Shown: positions 24,072 to 38,100, counted from the first letter of the stretch. The stretch is DNA of 64,000 bases from Oenanthe sinensis (GCA_028671895.1 CM053801.1:11507375-11571374); one strand, 5' to 3'. Program-made: numbers and translations. Notes: generated by a model from the sequence alone, not told the origin.

Positions 24072-27000
24072 GTATATACAAGCTTAATATTTAAATAAAT
24101 TAATTTTTTAGTTATTATTTTATTAATATTTAATATAAAATTTTATAATATTAAAAATTTATGTTAATATTATATGCTTTTTTTATATAAATTTATTTTA
24201 TTTAATATAAATATGTTATAATTTGGATATATAATTTGATCTAAAAAGTAGTAAGGTCGTATTATACTAATTAAAATTATATCTACCGTAGTGACTAACC
24301 GACCAAAATTTTTAATATTTCGGATATAATAATATAGTATATATATTAAGTTGTTTTGTTTTTTATGTATATAATCTAGAGGTTTTATTTTTAAAAACAA
24401 GTATGTAAATGTGTATTTTTTCTGAAAATAAGTACTTATTTTTAAAAAAATAAAATTTTACCTTAAATTTCTAGAACAAATACTTATTTTTTACAAAAGT
24501 ATCTAAATACATATATATTTTAGAAATAACTAACTTATTTTTTATTTTAAACAATGTCAAATAGGACAAATGTTTAGTTTATTTATTGTATTTCTACTTC
24601 TCTAATCTCTATTCTTTACTTCCATCGATTATTATTATTATTATGTACTATTTATAATTTAATCTATAATAATTGACTTTTTAATTAATATTGGTATAAA
24701 ACCTTAAATATAACATTTTTTAATTTTTATTTTTAACACAATATTTTTTAGTTTTCAATTAGTATATATATGCTGCCCCTTTAAAAAATGTTTGTGGCTC
24801 CGTCGGTGGTACGTCTCAGTTAAATAATTTTAACCATCTACTCTTTTGCTATGTTAATTTGTTAGTTTTTTTTTTAACACAATTTATTAGTTGTTCTACA
24901 AAATACTTCTTATAGGTAAAGGACAAATTTATTCAAAAAATAATATTAGATCGGCCATAAAAGTCAGAGAAGGAAAGAGCATATGTCTAAAGTCTAAACT
25001 ATGCACAACCTTCTGCCAGACACACACGACGCACATAGATTCACATAGATTCAAATATTTCCCATCTACCAAAATACGCATATGGACAACTCAAGATTTT
25101 AATTAAAAAAAATTATCTAATATTTTTTAAATTTATGTAGAACTTCTTTTCATTAAAATCTTAAATTTCGAACGTACATATAAAGAAAGATTAAAAAAAA
25201 GGAATATATGTGTGTGTGAGATGACTGTAGCATAATTTTTAGATTTACAGACTATAATGTTTATTATTTATGTATATATAAAAAAACAAATATTTTTTAT
25301 TTTTCACAGTTAGATAAATATAAAATTTTGCATTTTTTCGCATTTATTTACAACGTATGCCAACCAGCTGGCTCCATTTTTAAGCTCTCAATTCCCACCT
25401 ATCTTTTATGTTATAGAGTGCCCTGGTCCATATATGTATATATATTCCCATAATTTTAACGTTTATCTCAAAATCACAATATTCTAACTAGGGTTACCCA
25501 CGCCTAAGCATGTTTGATTACGATTTCTGAAGTTCGAAGTTTCCTTACTTTTTCTTTAGTGATTGAAATCATTACTCCGAAGAAGATGCCTATATTTTAT
25601 GTTAGGATTTTTTTGGTGAAAGTTTATCTTTTTCGACCTTTATTTTGTGAATGGTGTTTAAATAAACGACATATGAATGTTTTAGTGGACATACACTGTA
25701 GCTTCTTTCATGAATATCGTAGCACCACAAGTGCAGAAAGAAACTATGAGATGATGAACGGAAGGTCCACCGCCAAGACTTTAATTATACCCTACCTGTT
25801 GAATATCTTTAGAATAATGGAGAATCTATTACTAAATTAAGAGCTCGAAATCATGTCAAATTAAATTATATGAGGCATGATTAGGTAATATATACTAGTT
25901 ATGTATGTATACAAATATATACCCACAGTATATATAATATATATACAGAATCCTAAACAAGTCGAGCTCAATGGAATTCTAATATATGCATGTGAGATTT
26001 TATAAAATATTATTGAATTTATTATTCGAATTTTGTGTACTATTTTTCTTTAATCCAATTCATGAAAGAAATGTTGTCACGAATAATTTATTAATATGTC
26101 TTACGGGTTTATTAGGAGAAAGTTATGGATTAATATAAATATAAAATAAATCTCATTCAAAGTAATATTAAGTGCCAAGAGTTCAATATATAATTATCAA
26201 CAATATATTTTGATTTAATATCTATATTTTACGAATTTTATTAATGATATATTAAAATATAATATTTATATTATCAATTTTAAAAATATTAGGATTGAGA
26301 TCGTATTAAGAATATATAAAAATTTAATATTCATATAACTAATTTTAAAAATACTAATAAAAGTAAAAAGGAAATTTCATTAGAAACAACTATAAAAACA
26401 CAAAAACAAATGTAATGCAATAATATTTATATTAACATTAAATTAATAAATACGTATAACGTGAGTTATAATCTAGTATATACAATTATTTAATAATTAA
26501 ATTTATATTCATGAGTGTATTCATATAAATAATCAAGGGATTAATTATTGAACCTATTCGCAGGTTGTTGAGATTAAATTTGATTTATTTTTAGATCAAA
26601 TTTTAATATTATATTTAATTTTTCGCATTTATACAGCAAATTGGTCCGAATTACCTTTTTTATTTGTAACTAATTGTAAGCGACTCGATTCATTTTGTTA
26701 CATGCACGAGTACGGGACTAACTTGGACGGACTAAAGTACCTCGGATACCGGGAGGATTTTGGAACCGATTTTTTTTATTTTTTTTCCTTTCTCATTTGC
26801 GCGTTACGTTTCGGTCCTTGAATTTATAATAATAATGAATTGCTTACCAACTAAAAAAAATAGAAGTACTACTACATTAACTAATGGTTAGGTATAGGTA
26901 GATATTATTATATTATAAGCTTTTATGAACACGGTCAATGATAAAACGCCACTTTTCGAGTGTATATTATTTTAGTTCCTACATGTATAAATAAGAAGAC

Positions 27001-27098
27001 ATAAAGGAATTGTAACGGAAATCGCTCTTAGTCAGTAAAGACATGAAAAATGAATTAATCGGATAAATTGAGTATTAATCGAAATGATTAATTAGATA
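24072..27098. other. Very AT-rich intergenic stretch
   Basis: Three kilobases without a recognisable gene. A 108-codon frame at 25514-25840 shows no known motif. Poly-A/T tracts and short TA repeats are common. No terminal repeats could be paired. Confidence 0.3.
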
Positions 27099-27334
27099 CT
27101 ACCTCCGTCTCACCCAATTGTTAATGTTTCGGAGAGAAGATCCGGCACGGCACGCATTTTAAGGTGCATATAAAGTATAATTTCATAATTTATTTAATTC
27201 AGAAAAATTTAATGTTTAAATTTTTATTCAGAATTTTTTAAAAAAAATAAGTTATAAAATTATACTTTATATGCACCTTAAAATACATGCCGAACCTTCT
27301 CTCCAAAACATTAACAATTGGGGGACTAAGAGAG
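27099..27334. mobile_element. Stowaway hairpin MITE, family A copy 2
   Basis: Flanked by TA. Starts CTACCTCCGTCTCACCCAAT and ends ATTGGGGGACTAAGAGAG. The arm words ttaaggtgcatataaagtat and its inverse match copies at 21138 and 28443. Palindromic over nearly its whole length. Confidence 0.8.
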
Positions 27335-28442
27335 TAATTGAAAATTTAATCAATTTGATAAACTACCAAACAAGGATTAATCGATGATTAATCACCGAAT
27401 TTTAGATAATTCACTCAACTACTGATTAATAAAAAAATTCAAACATTTTTTTTATGTTTCTTGGTCAATGAGTACTGTTGTGTAGAAGAGGCAGAGATAT
27501 ACTTTTCGGTGAGGATACAATCTTTTTTGACAGGCGATTTTTTATATATATTTCAGTTGATCTTAAAATTTGTAATGGCTTATTTTAAATATATTCTGTG
27601 TTTTCCTTTGATTGCCCTATTCCGTCCATTTGGAGAGTAAATAAATAAAACAAAATTTTTTGTTAGCATATTATTTTTGAGTGAGATATATTTTATAAAG
27701 GTTAAAATTGTCAAAACAATTAGTGTTAGTGCAATTATTGTGTTTTTATTTTTATCTACTATCTAGGATTTATAAATTTTTTATTGTTAAATTATATTAT
27801 TAGAAATTTAATAATTATTGAGAGAATTAAAATAAAATATAATATGATAATATATAGTTGATAAGAGTCGAACATTTTATATTTTTATTTATAACTAATA
27901 ATATAAACATTTAATGTAATTTTAGTATGTTATTAACGAAATTCGAAATTTTTATTTTTTACAATAATTTATACATTAAAATATGGTACTAATTTAGATA
28001 ATAAAATATATGATATTATTAAAATTAAATCTAATAATTTTCATTTATTTATTTTTAGCTAGTCTCACGATCTTTATCTTTTTTACAATTTTCATCTATT
28101 TAATTTTTTAGCTAATTTTAATAGTTTTTAGCTACTCACGCAATTTTTATTCTTTTTGTGTTAATATGTTGACCAACCAGCCAATTTCTTATTCACTTAT
28201 AACAATATAATTAATATAAATATATAATATAACTAATAAAGTGATTCACTAATAAAAGATCATAATATATTTATAAAAATAACTAAAATTTAACAAACAT
28301 ATAATATAAATCAAATTGAGATTTTATTTAGCAAAAATAATAATAGTTATGATGAAGGAACGAAATTATAACTTGATTTTATCACAAATGATCCAAGTTT
28401 AGTCTAAGGAATAAAGGTTGATTTCAAATTTTTTATATTATA
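27335..28442. other. AT-rich spacer
   Basis: No gene is seen. Short loosely repeated words such as tttttagctagt / ttttagctaattt occur at 28057-28140. Confidence 0.3.
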
Positions 28443-28692
28443 CTCCACCCGTCTCACCCAATTGTTATCCTTTCAGAGAGAAGGTCCGGCACGCATTTTA
28501 AGGTGCATATAAAGTATAGTTTCATAACTTATTTTTAATTTTTTTCTGAATAAAAATTTAAACATTAAATTTATTTAAATTTTTATTCAGAAAAAAAATT
28601 AAAAATAAGTTATGGAACTATACATTATATGCACCTTAAAATGCATGTCGGACCTTCTCTCCGAAAGGATCAATTGAGTGAGACGGATGTAG
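28443..28692. mobile_element. Stowaway hairpin MITE, family A copy 3
   Basis: Flanked by TA. Starts CTCCACCCGTCTCACCCAAT and ends TTGAGTGAGACGGATGTAG. The arms pair closely (ggtccggcacgcattttaag with its inverse at the other side). This is the best-preserved hairpin of the three copies. Confidence 0.85.
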
Positions 28693-29559
28693 TATTATCT
28701 AATAAATTTATCTCTAAAAAAATTAAAATCATATAAACATAAATCGACCTCCTATCCTGTAAGTGAATCATGTTGGTTCCACTATCATCGGCAACCACAA
28801 ACATATTGAATGAAATAGTTAAATGTCAGTCTTGGCTATACAAAATTATTAAAGTGGTTGGGGACTACAAAAATTTCATTAAAAAGATTAGGAATATATT
28901 CACCATTCAGTATACTGATATCTGAAATGTTTAATACAAGATTTAGTATTTTTTTTAGTAAGTATTAATTCAATAATAAAAATACATATAGAATCTATAA
29001 AAAAAGTCGTGTCGAACAAATATAAAATATAAATAATAGCTAATTAATTCATTCTTTTTTGAGATACAATCACGTCATTTGTTGAAGATGATATATTTGC
29101 ATGTACCCGTTTCACCATATCCGGTTGGAGCTAATCCAATTTGAGTCATCGACCATAATTGCAATACATTAAAAAAATTTATCACTAAATCAAACATCAT
29201 ACTCTCACAAACAAATGAGAGAAACATCAAAATCCTCACCAATGAGAGACTACAACCAAACTGAAATTGCAAATTAAAACTAAAATTACAAAATAAAAGT
29301 AAGTCTTAGATCCAGAAAATAAAACAACAAAAACAAGAGAAACCGAACTCCTCGAAACCGAATAACCACCCGTTTGATCGGAGAAGACAGAAAATCCAGA
29401 TGCTCCGGTGGTTTTTTATCTAAGAATTTTTATTGAAAAATGAAAGGAAACTAAGAGATTGGGGATTTCCACCGAAGAAAATCGATGAAAGTCCCGACGG
29501 CTATGTTTGAGAAAGAAGAAAGGGAGGCTGTTCCAGATAGAACAGAGAGAAATAGTATT
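28693..29559. other. Spacer before copia element
   Basis: AT-rich. Open frames at 29075-29272 (minus) and 29485-29733 (plus, running into the LTR) have no supportable identity. Confidence 0.3.
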
Positions 29560-30607
29560 TGTTGGAAATATTATTATCTAAACACAACAATGACCAGTTA
29601 TATGATGATAATTAACAAGAAGATACCAATTACGAAACAAACACAAAGGCAAATAAAATATGAATCAGTAACTATAAAGACGAGAGAAAAGATAGAAAAC
29701 TTAGGTCTAAAAGAATCTTTATGCATACACTGATAGAACCAAAATGAACAACTGAGTCGTCAAGTCATGCAAGAAGTCTTGGTTGTTCTTGAAGAGATAA
29801 TTGCTCCACTACACTGTGTTGGTTTGCAGCAATATCGCTTTCAAGATAAAACAACACAGAGTATTTCGTCCACAGATACATAGCACTCAACAACAACTAG
29901 CACCTCAGTTCACCAAAAAACTTATGCAATTTATATGTATGCGAGGTAGGAGAAAGAGGCACGGCTCAATTTACCCGACAACCTATGTAATTTTTATTGC
30001 ATGCAAGGTACAAGCAACAGGCACACCACAATTAGATGTGCACGCCTCATTATATAGGCATCTTGATCTGTTCTTCTCTTATTCTCTTCGATGTGGGACA
30101 TAGATGGTTTTTCAAAGAAATAGAGTTTTGCAAAGAGATGTGTTTTATTTGTTACTTATATTATTCAGATTAAGTATATTAATATTGCAATATATATTTA
30201 GAGTCTGATTATTGAAATAATCCTTACTCAAAATATTTAAAATTAATATTAAATAATCAATATAAATAAATCAAATAAACTTGCAATTAAAAGATATAAA
30301 GTATTCAATAGCATCATGTGACATAAGCATTCCACTTACACTAGTAATTGTAAACAATACTAACACAAGATGCTATATAAACTCATTATTTTTACTTTAC
30401 AAATTCAATGTGCGACAAACCCCACACAACCCATTTCAAACAAATAACTTCAACTCAATTTTTTTATAGATTTCACTAAGAAAATGTCTTAAATTCAAAC
30501 ATGAAAATTTAAGTCATCGTAGTAAGGAACAACCTCCATTAATTAGTTTCCAGAAATTACATCAAGAACATATATAAAATATTCTTTAAACTTTCCATTT
30601 TCTAACA
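29560..30607 (-). repeat. Full-length 3' LTR of the copia element
   Basis: Bounded by TG on the plus left side (tgttggaaa) and CA on the right (tctaaca). Its right 570 bp repeats at 31320-31876 with scattered differences. The retained divergence could date the insertion. Confidence 0.75.
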
Positions 30608-31181
30608 TTCCCCTATAAATCCATATAGAAATGCATATCAGTTTTCATCATGATTAGTTTTTCAGAGTCGGTACCCTTCCGGGTTTGAACTCTTCTAAGT
30701 CCCCTACTTCGATGGCTACCGGATATAGATGGAATGTTTCACCTTGAATCTTTATCCGTTTGGTGTAATCACGCTCCATAGACGACGATAAATCAAAGGT
30801 TATGTTGTTGATCTACGGCTTTGAGACGTTAATGGTCATGTCTTGGTCCTGTTCGTCGAATTTCTAAGAATAACTATGTTCTCTAATTACGACCACACAA
30901 TAACATTCGCTTAGTTGGGCATCTCCAAAGATGTATTGCCAACATCTTGTCTCACGACTTGACCTCATTCAGACTTCTTAAAACTCTTGCTAACTAGCAG
31001 TTACAGTACCTCTTGAGGTTTACAAGAGAAAAACTTAGATACGTGAGTATCTAGATATTTGTAGTAGAGGTGCTACTAAATCACCCTCACAACTTGTTAT
31101 TGCTACATTGAATACACTTCGAGGGATCTCCTCTTAGGAGTATTGGGTTCCCATTGTTGATGACTCAAAATGGGTTGTCAG

Positions 31182-31318
31182 TCACACCCCTAACCTCAAC
31201 TTAAGGACAACAACATGCTCAAGTCCCTTAGTCAAAGGATCAGTCAGGTTATCTTGAGTTCCAATAAACTCAATAGCAACGATCCTGTCAGACACCAGAC
31301 CCCTTATAGACTTTAGTC
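31182..31318 (-). pseudogene. C-terminal fragment of copia RNase H
   Basis: The minus strand reads SDRIVAIEFIGTQDNLTDPL followed by TKGLEHVV and a stop. This is the end of the Ty1/copia RNase H domain, with its hallmark N-L-T/A-DPLTKGL. The upstream pol, integrase and gag are absent, so it is a remnant that gives the element its class and strand. Confidence 0.85.
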
Positions 31319-31319
31319 T

Positions 31320-31876
31320 AATTTGAATGTGTACGCCTTAATATATAGGTATCTTGAGCTGCTCTTCTCTTATTCTCTTCGATGTGGGATATAGATGGTT
31401 TTTCAAAGAAATAGAGTTTTGCAAAGAGATGAGTTTTATTTATTACTTATATTATTCATATTAAGTAATATTAATATTGCAATATAAATTTAGAGTCTGA
31501 TTATTAAAATAATCTTTACTCGATATATTTAATATTAATATTAAATAATCAATATAAATAAATCAAATAAACTTGCAATTAAAAGATATAAAGTATTCAA
31601 TAGCATCATGTGACATAAGCATTCTACTTACACTAGTAGTTGTAAACAATACTAACACAAAATGCTATATAAACTCATTATTTTTACTTTACAAATTCAA
31701 TGTGTGACAAATCTCACACAACTTATTTCAAGCAAGTAACTTTAACTCAATTTTTTTATGGATTCAAATATAAAAATTTAAGTTCTTATAGTAAGGAATA
31801 ACCTCCATTAATTAGTTTCTGAAAATTACATTAAAAACATATATAAAACATGTCTTAAAATTTTCATTTTTTAACA
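31320..31876 (-). repeat. Truncated 5' LTR of the copia element
   Basis: Repeats the right part of 29560-30607, including tcttcgatgtgggayatagatgg-type sequence. It is cut by the internal deletion next to the RNase H fragment. Confidence 0.75.
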
Positions 31877-32129
31877 GTGTCAGAAGATTATGCGTTTCTT
31901 TTAATATGGGAATACAAGATTTAGTATTAAAATGACTTTTATGAAATGGGTGTAATATGGGAATAGTATCGTTAGTGGTGTTTGAGGTGAGGGGACGTGT
32001 TTTTCACTTGAAATCACAGATAAATTTATATATATTTTAATTAGTTAATTTTTTAGATCGTACTTGCTATTCACTCTACATAACACAAAAATTATGTAAA
32101 TTGGTGTGACGTGCTTTATATATTTAATA

Positions 32130-32331
32130 CTCCTACGATCCTTTTCTCTTCAGGAATAAAATTTTATATTTTATTTAATTATATAATTAATTTGAAAATT
32201 GTGAAATATTTATATTATTTTTTAAAAGAACTAATAAAATTAATATTAAATTTACTACATTTATTAAATACGAAACATTCTTGGAACGAATAAAATAAAA
32301 AACGAGACCTATTAAAATGAAATGGATGGAG
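32130..32331. mobile_element. Stowaway-like MITE
   Basis: About 200 bp flanked by TA, starting CTCCTACGATCC and ending GAAATGGATGGAG. The ends are imperfect inverses. The interior is AT-rich and non-coding. Confidence 0.55.
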
Positions 32332-33420
32332 TAAATTTTTACTATTAAATTAAATATAGTTACATTTTAGATAATGTGAAGATTATAATAATGTTTACCA
32401 ACATATACGAGTTAGAACATGCATTTGAAATTTGGGTTTGTTTAGGGATAAAAGAAAAAATCTTCTTTTTATTAGGTTTTTAATCATAAAATTAGGATAT
32501 TTAAATTTGACTGCCACATTAATAATTCTAATTTGTTCACATCTGCTATATTTGTTACTAGATACCATTTTAGAAGTTTTAGAGCAGCAGGTATTTTAAA
32601 ATAAATGACGGTGGATGCTACTACCAAATATTGCAATTGTGTAATTTGTTTTTATATCTGTTCATATAAAATTAGAGTTACATGTAACATTTGTCGTACA
32701 GTTTTTTATAATTTGTAACTAATTTTTTTTTTAAATAAAAATCTTAAATTGTAGTGATTCTGTTTTTTTTAATCATATGCAGCACATGGTCCCAAACACA
32801 CCGACACAAAAAGAAAGCCAACTTTGGGCCATTATGATTTGAACTTAATAACTTTTTAAATCTTTGGGCCTATGAGTTATAAAAGTTTGAAGTATACATT
32901 GAGATTACAAGATTGGAAGTCCACAACAAACAGACTGTATATATTAGTGTCCAACCCATATTTAAGCGCCTTGTTGGACGATTTTCATTTTTATATGAGA
33001 TGTTCTGTCTTTTGGTGTTAAAATTTTGAGGAAGCCTATTGATTATGTATATATATGTAAGCACTTGAATTTTTAAATTTTAAAAATAATTTTTTTGGCT
33101 AAACAATTTTTTTGGGTAAACAATTTATTATATTAGATTGGTATTCGAACTTTTAAAAGAAAGTTATATTTTCCTTAATTTGTTCAAACAAATCATTATA
33201 ACATTTATCAAGTTTCATACAAATAAAACGAATCTAACATTGTATATATTGAATAAGAAGTGATCAAATGAATCTCACCAAATTATTAGGTCAATTAAAT
33301 TAATTAACTCACTTCGTCAACTTGGACTTGGAATACAGTCAAGTTGGACATGATTATTGATTAGCAGATGGGGTCTCTATCATAATTCCTTTAAATATTA
33401 AAAGTGTCCCATTTCTATAC
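32332..33420. other. Intergenic, no gene seen
   Basis: AT-rich. A 64-codon minus-strand frame at 32870-33064 has no recognised identity. Confidence 0.3.
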
Positions 33421-33783
33421 CGGTGCTGGCCCTATATGTCACAATTTGGGGAGAAAATACCTTAAATTGCACACTCAAAAAATGGTCCTAAATAGCACAC
33501 CAAAACACTACATCGTATAGCGTTTTGAAAAAAAAATTCTCTCCAAAACGCTATTTTAAGTTACGTTTTGAGTCCAGAACCCAAGATAAAGTAGCGTTTT
33601 CCCCCGAAAAAAATTAAAAAAAATTAAAAAAAAAGTGCAAAACGCTACACGAAATAGCGTTTTCACCCATTTTCCGGCATGTCACATTATGTAGCATTTT
33701 GGAGTGCTATTTAGGGTCATTGTTACGGATTGTGCCATTTAGAGCATTTTATTCCCAAATTATGACATATTGGGCCTTTTCTC
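33421..33783. mobile_element. Non-autonomous MULE-type element, copy 1
   Basis: The ends CGGTGCTGGCCCTATATGTC and the complement of the other end, GAGAAAAGGCCCAATATGTC, open into inverted repeats of about 70 bp. Flanking 9-mers tttctatac (33412-33420) and tttctgtac (33784-33792) differ at one base, as expected for an aged 9-bp Mutator-type target duplication. Inside are boxes around CGCTACA/TAGCG in both orientations. The element at 49353-50417 has the same two distinct ends, which confirms the boundaries. Confidence 0.75.
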
Positions 33784-33792
33784 TTTCTGTAC

Positions 33793-35066
33793 ATCAGACA
33801 AATTACTTGAACATACTAAAACCGAAACTTATCAACTACACCGTGTTAGTGGATAATATTAAAACAAAATCGTGATTATCATAAATTCAAAAATATGATT
33901 ATCTTGTAATAGAAAAAAGAAAAATTCAGAGATTTCTAGAGTCATCCTATCAGAAAAGCTATTTTGTGATGTATTGTATTTATATTTTTAGAGAGTTATT
34001 CTTATATATGTATCTAATTAATTAGTTTATACGAAGACACGGAGTAATAAATAATATTTCAAAATAATTTTAAAATGTTTAAAATATATCTTAGTACTGT
34101 AGTACATACTACATACATATTGCAGATAAGCATTACAGACAAGTAGTGTACAACTCACCTCGGTATGTCGTTTGCATGTGTACAATATTGTCATAGTCAT
34201 CTAATAGGAATGTAGGATATACCAATCTGGTCCTCTTCTAAATGACAAATTAAAATCTAAAGTTTATATCTAAAATTTAAATCTCATTAATAATATATTA
34301 AAATTTAATATTTTATAACCCTTATGATGTACGGTTGACATAATATATAATTATTTTATATATTAATTTTTTTTTATGTTTTTTAAAGATTTGAATGATA
34401 ATAAATTAATTAAAATAGTTAGTCTGATTATAATGGAAAATTAGATATAATATGTATAATTTTATTAAATATAGATATATACATTATTTGAGGTCATTGC
34501 TAGATCCTATATATAATAATCATAAAAAAGATATATTTAACTATTATTAAGGTTAAATTTCAATATTCACAAATAATTTAATTAATTTTAATATTTATAA
34601 ATGTAAATATATTAACATATAACATAAGTTGAAAATTCAAACCGTATCAATAACGTATTATAATCTAAAATATATTAGTAGTTCTAAGAATTCTGCTGAC
34701 ATATATAATCAATATTAACACAACTAAATAATATAATATATTAAATACTAATAAAATGTTTAAATCATATGAAAAATACATTTAAATTTATTATTCAAAT
34801 TATAAATTTAAAATATCAATAAAGTTCAATAAATTTAATTTAAATAAAAAAATTAATAAATAACTATTATATTTTCTACAACCCTGCTAAAACGACGACC
34901 CCAACGACCGAAATAATTTCTTCACTCGAATTATATACAGGCATATAATAAATGCGATATTTCTTATAAATTAATAAATTATATATACTAGTATATTTTA
35001 CTAATTCTTGATTTTCATATTCTCTTTATTGGGCTCGGGAATTTCCAAATTGATTATACATACATC
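33793..35066. other. Upstream region of RMR2, very AT-rich
   Basis: No gene or paired repeat is supported. Confidence 0.35.
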
Positions 35067-35098
35067 ATATATATATATATACACACACACATACACAC
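35067..35098. repeat. (AT)n(AC)n microsatellite before RMR2
   Basis: A compound run of AT then AC units ends about 95 bases before the chosen RMR2 start, so it probably lies in the promoter or 5' leader. Confidence 0.8.
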
Positions 35099-35192
35099 GA
35101 TGGGATGCTATAGGTAAATTTTTGGGTGATCATGGAAGTTGATGTTGAAAATTAAAGTTAGGGTTTTGTTGGGTTTTCAGATTTCAAGATTC

Positions 35193-38100
35193 ATGGCTTA
35201 TTTTCAGATGTTGATTTTGTGTGTTTTGTGTCTGATTTCAAGTGGGGTTCTTGCTAATGTGGTTTTAATGACAAAAAATGTTACCTTAACTTTTGAAGAC
35301 ATTGAAGCCAACTTTTGTAAGTACACACACACCATGTATATTATATTTATCTATTTGGTTATGTAGATACTTGTGGTAACGTGTTTATTTCTTGTTGTGA
35401 TGTTATGATCAGCTTATATGAGGTAATGAAAGGTTGGAACTCTGTGGGTTTGGATTAAATTTGTAAAAGTTTAAAACTTTGATGTTCTTTGATAATGTGA
35501 GCATAAGTTTGGCAAGTATTGTTTTCATTTTGGAGGATTCATGTTGTTATAGTTAAGCAATTATTTTGGGAATTATCGTTCAATTTCACTGTTTGAAAGG
35601 TATTGGATGCTAAAAGAACATTGCTGTATGGATTCTTGATAAAGATTTGAACTTTATATACTGTTATCTGGTATTAGGTAAAGAAGCTTTGCTTCAAGAT
35701 GGTAATGGGTGCTGTATTGAACTTCAGCCACTGATTTATGTGCTGTATATCAGTCAATCTTGTTCTTAATGTTTTTTATGATGTTGATTCGGCGCTATGT
35801 TATACTTCTTGGGTTAAAATTTTTTAATTGTTGATTGCTCTTGATCAATGGATAACTACTTTAAGTTATACATAGTTGGCTTGCAATGTCTCAACTTTTA
35901 TCTTGGTTTGAGAATTGAGATAGACAATGTAAAACCTTTATGTTAGGTTCTTTTATATACCCAAGTGTAGTTTAGATTATTTTACCTTTTATTTCTGATC
36001 ACTTGTTGCTTTATTTGCTTTGTTATTCAGCTCCATCAGTGAAAGGATCTGGGGAATGTGGTACTCTGTACGAGGCAGATCCTCTGGATGCTTGCTCACC
36101 TCTGAAAAATGTAGTTCCAACAACTAAAGAAGGTTGTCTATCCCCATTTGCATTGATTGTTAGAGGAGGATGTGGCTTTGAGGACAAAGTTAAAATAGCA
36201 CAAACTGCAGGTTTCAAAGCAGCTATCGTGTATGATAACCAAGATGGTGATCTGGTTGCAAGTAATTACCTTATCCATGAACTTTTACTGCTTGTTTTAG
36301 ACTGAAAATGCAATACTTCTCGTGAAACACTATGATGCAATCTTGCATAGGGAATCTAGAAATTGTAATTCGTAACTATGTATTGTATATTATGATAGTA
36401 GAGTAGTTGATTGAAGTGGGATTATTAGGATCTAAGATTAACTATGGTAGCAGAGTAATATTAGTATTTTTTTCTGGAATTTAGTTTTAGTATGGATGGT
36501 TGTTGGGAAGTAGACTTTTATAGGCTTTGTTTATTTCATGTTAGGATAGTTTATTGGATACCTAGCTCCAAGTCATCGGACCTATAATTTAGCAGTTGTA
36601 TCACAATTTAGGCACATAGTTGTATATTATTGATTATTTAATTGGGGATTGAAGCTTTCGTTTATTCTGTGAGTTACTACCAGTTTCATTCATGAATAGA
36701 TTGTCAGCTTTAATCTTCTTTGTATCTTCCTAGTCACATTAGTGTTTATAGAGTTTCAGTAACTCCTATTTTTCCTTTTTCTATTATTTATTTTTCATTT
36801 TGGAGAATTTCACAAAGATGTTAAATAAATATGCCCATTTTCTGCATTCCAGGAATTTTTCGTAAACTTGTATCTCAGAGAACTAAATTTTCTTATTGTT
36901 TTGAGGTTGAGATATGAACAGATTAACATAATGTGAGCAAAGACTATAGTAACGTTTCTTGTATTAGTATAACATGAAACGTTAGTAAATTTTTGTACTA
37001 AGATAAATACAGAAATTGAGTCTGAACTAAACATATTTGGTAATCACTTATCAGATCTGCTGTAAATATACAAACAGAAAAAGGAACACTTTTGTATGTT
37101 ATACTGCAGGTCAAACTTCAAAAATAAAATAAGTCTTGCATGTGACACTTACTAGTTACTATCCTGAGGCATATATTATATGTCAGTGAACATTATAACT
37201 ATTATCGCTTTCAATTAGGCCCCTGATGTTGTCAAAAATAAAATAAAATGAGGCCCCTGATGTGACGACCTGCAGTACAAGAAAATAAATTAAGCCAAGC
37301 TATTTTGCATATAGTTTAAAGATATGTAGTATTGCACTATTACTCGTTCTTTTTTGGAGCAAATCTTATACGCACAGAGAGACATTCAATGCAAACATTA
37401 ATTGATTGGAAATGGCTTCAATATAACTTCGATGTATACTTCATTTAGATTGTTGATGTTACTTTCCTATAAACATGGTTGTTTTGCCACCAAGTCAATG
37501 GGGTTCCAATGGAGCGAAGTAGACTAATTGATGCAGAGAAAGGAATAAAATTATGAAATGTATATATATATATATTATTTTTATGTCATTATTTATGAAT
37601 AACGTTAATGATAAGTTAGTAGGATTTATATTATATAAATAGATTAATAGGAATGTTGTAGGATATTAGTAGAATAATGATAAGGATATGTTTCCTTTAC
37701 TTACTACTTTCCTTAATAATAGGATTTTAATTGCTAGTTAAGTTTAAGGATTTTATATTATTTTCAGACATAATTTTTGAAATTGTGATTGTTTTGTTGT
37801 TATGGGTTATTGGGTTGTGATCCAAACAGTTTCCTTTCTTATGCCGTAAGAAATCCTAGGGGTAGTGGTTGTGTAATTAAGTCACATTATTCTGCGGTTA
37901 ATCCACCCAACAAAATAGATCTTCATCTGTTTTCTATTATAATATTGTTATCCATCCTGTACCTTGGTTTTTCTTTCCCCTTTTTCTGCCCCGTTGACAT
38001 AATGTCTCGAGTTACCTCCAAATAAGTGTCTAAAAGATTTATACAACATGTGGATCCTGAAGTAGAAATATATTGAAAGTAAAGTTGTTTTGTTAGTCTG

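Larger units (their letters stand above)
29560..31876 (-). mobile_element. Copia LTR retrotransposon with large internal deletion
   Basis: Two direct repeats bracket a short interior. Read on the minus strand, the LTR begins TGTTAGAAAATGG (plus coordinate 30607) and ends with TTTCCAACA (29560), so the left copy is full length at about 1.05 kb. The right copy keeps only its first part (about 31320-31876, starting TGTTAAAAAATG). Next to the left LTR is a polypurine tract (TATAGGGGAA on the minus strand, 30608-30617), which fixes it as the 3' LTR. The interior keeps only the end of pol. The missing part runs from within the 5' LTR through gag and most of pol. No matching 5-bp target duplication is seen (gtatt against gtgtc). 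Confidence 0.8.

Noticed and set aside
25514..25840. Plus-strand open frame of 108 codons
   Set aside because: No motif, family or splice context could be recognised, and composition is like the AT-rich surroundings. Probably chance.
29801..30103. Plus-strand open frame of 100 codons
   Set aside because: It lies inside the copia LTR on the opposite strand and is explained by that repeat.
28933..31930. Shared 18-mer aatacaagatttagtatt at about 28934 and 31911
   Set aside because: One AT-rich word without flanking similarity. Not enough to claim a duplication round the copia element.
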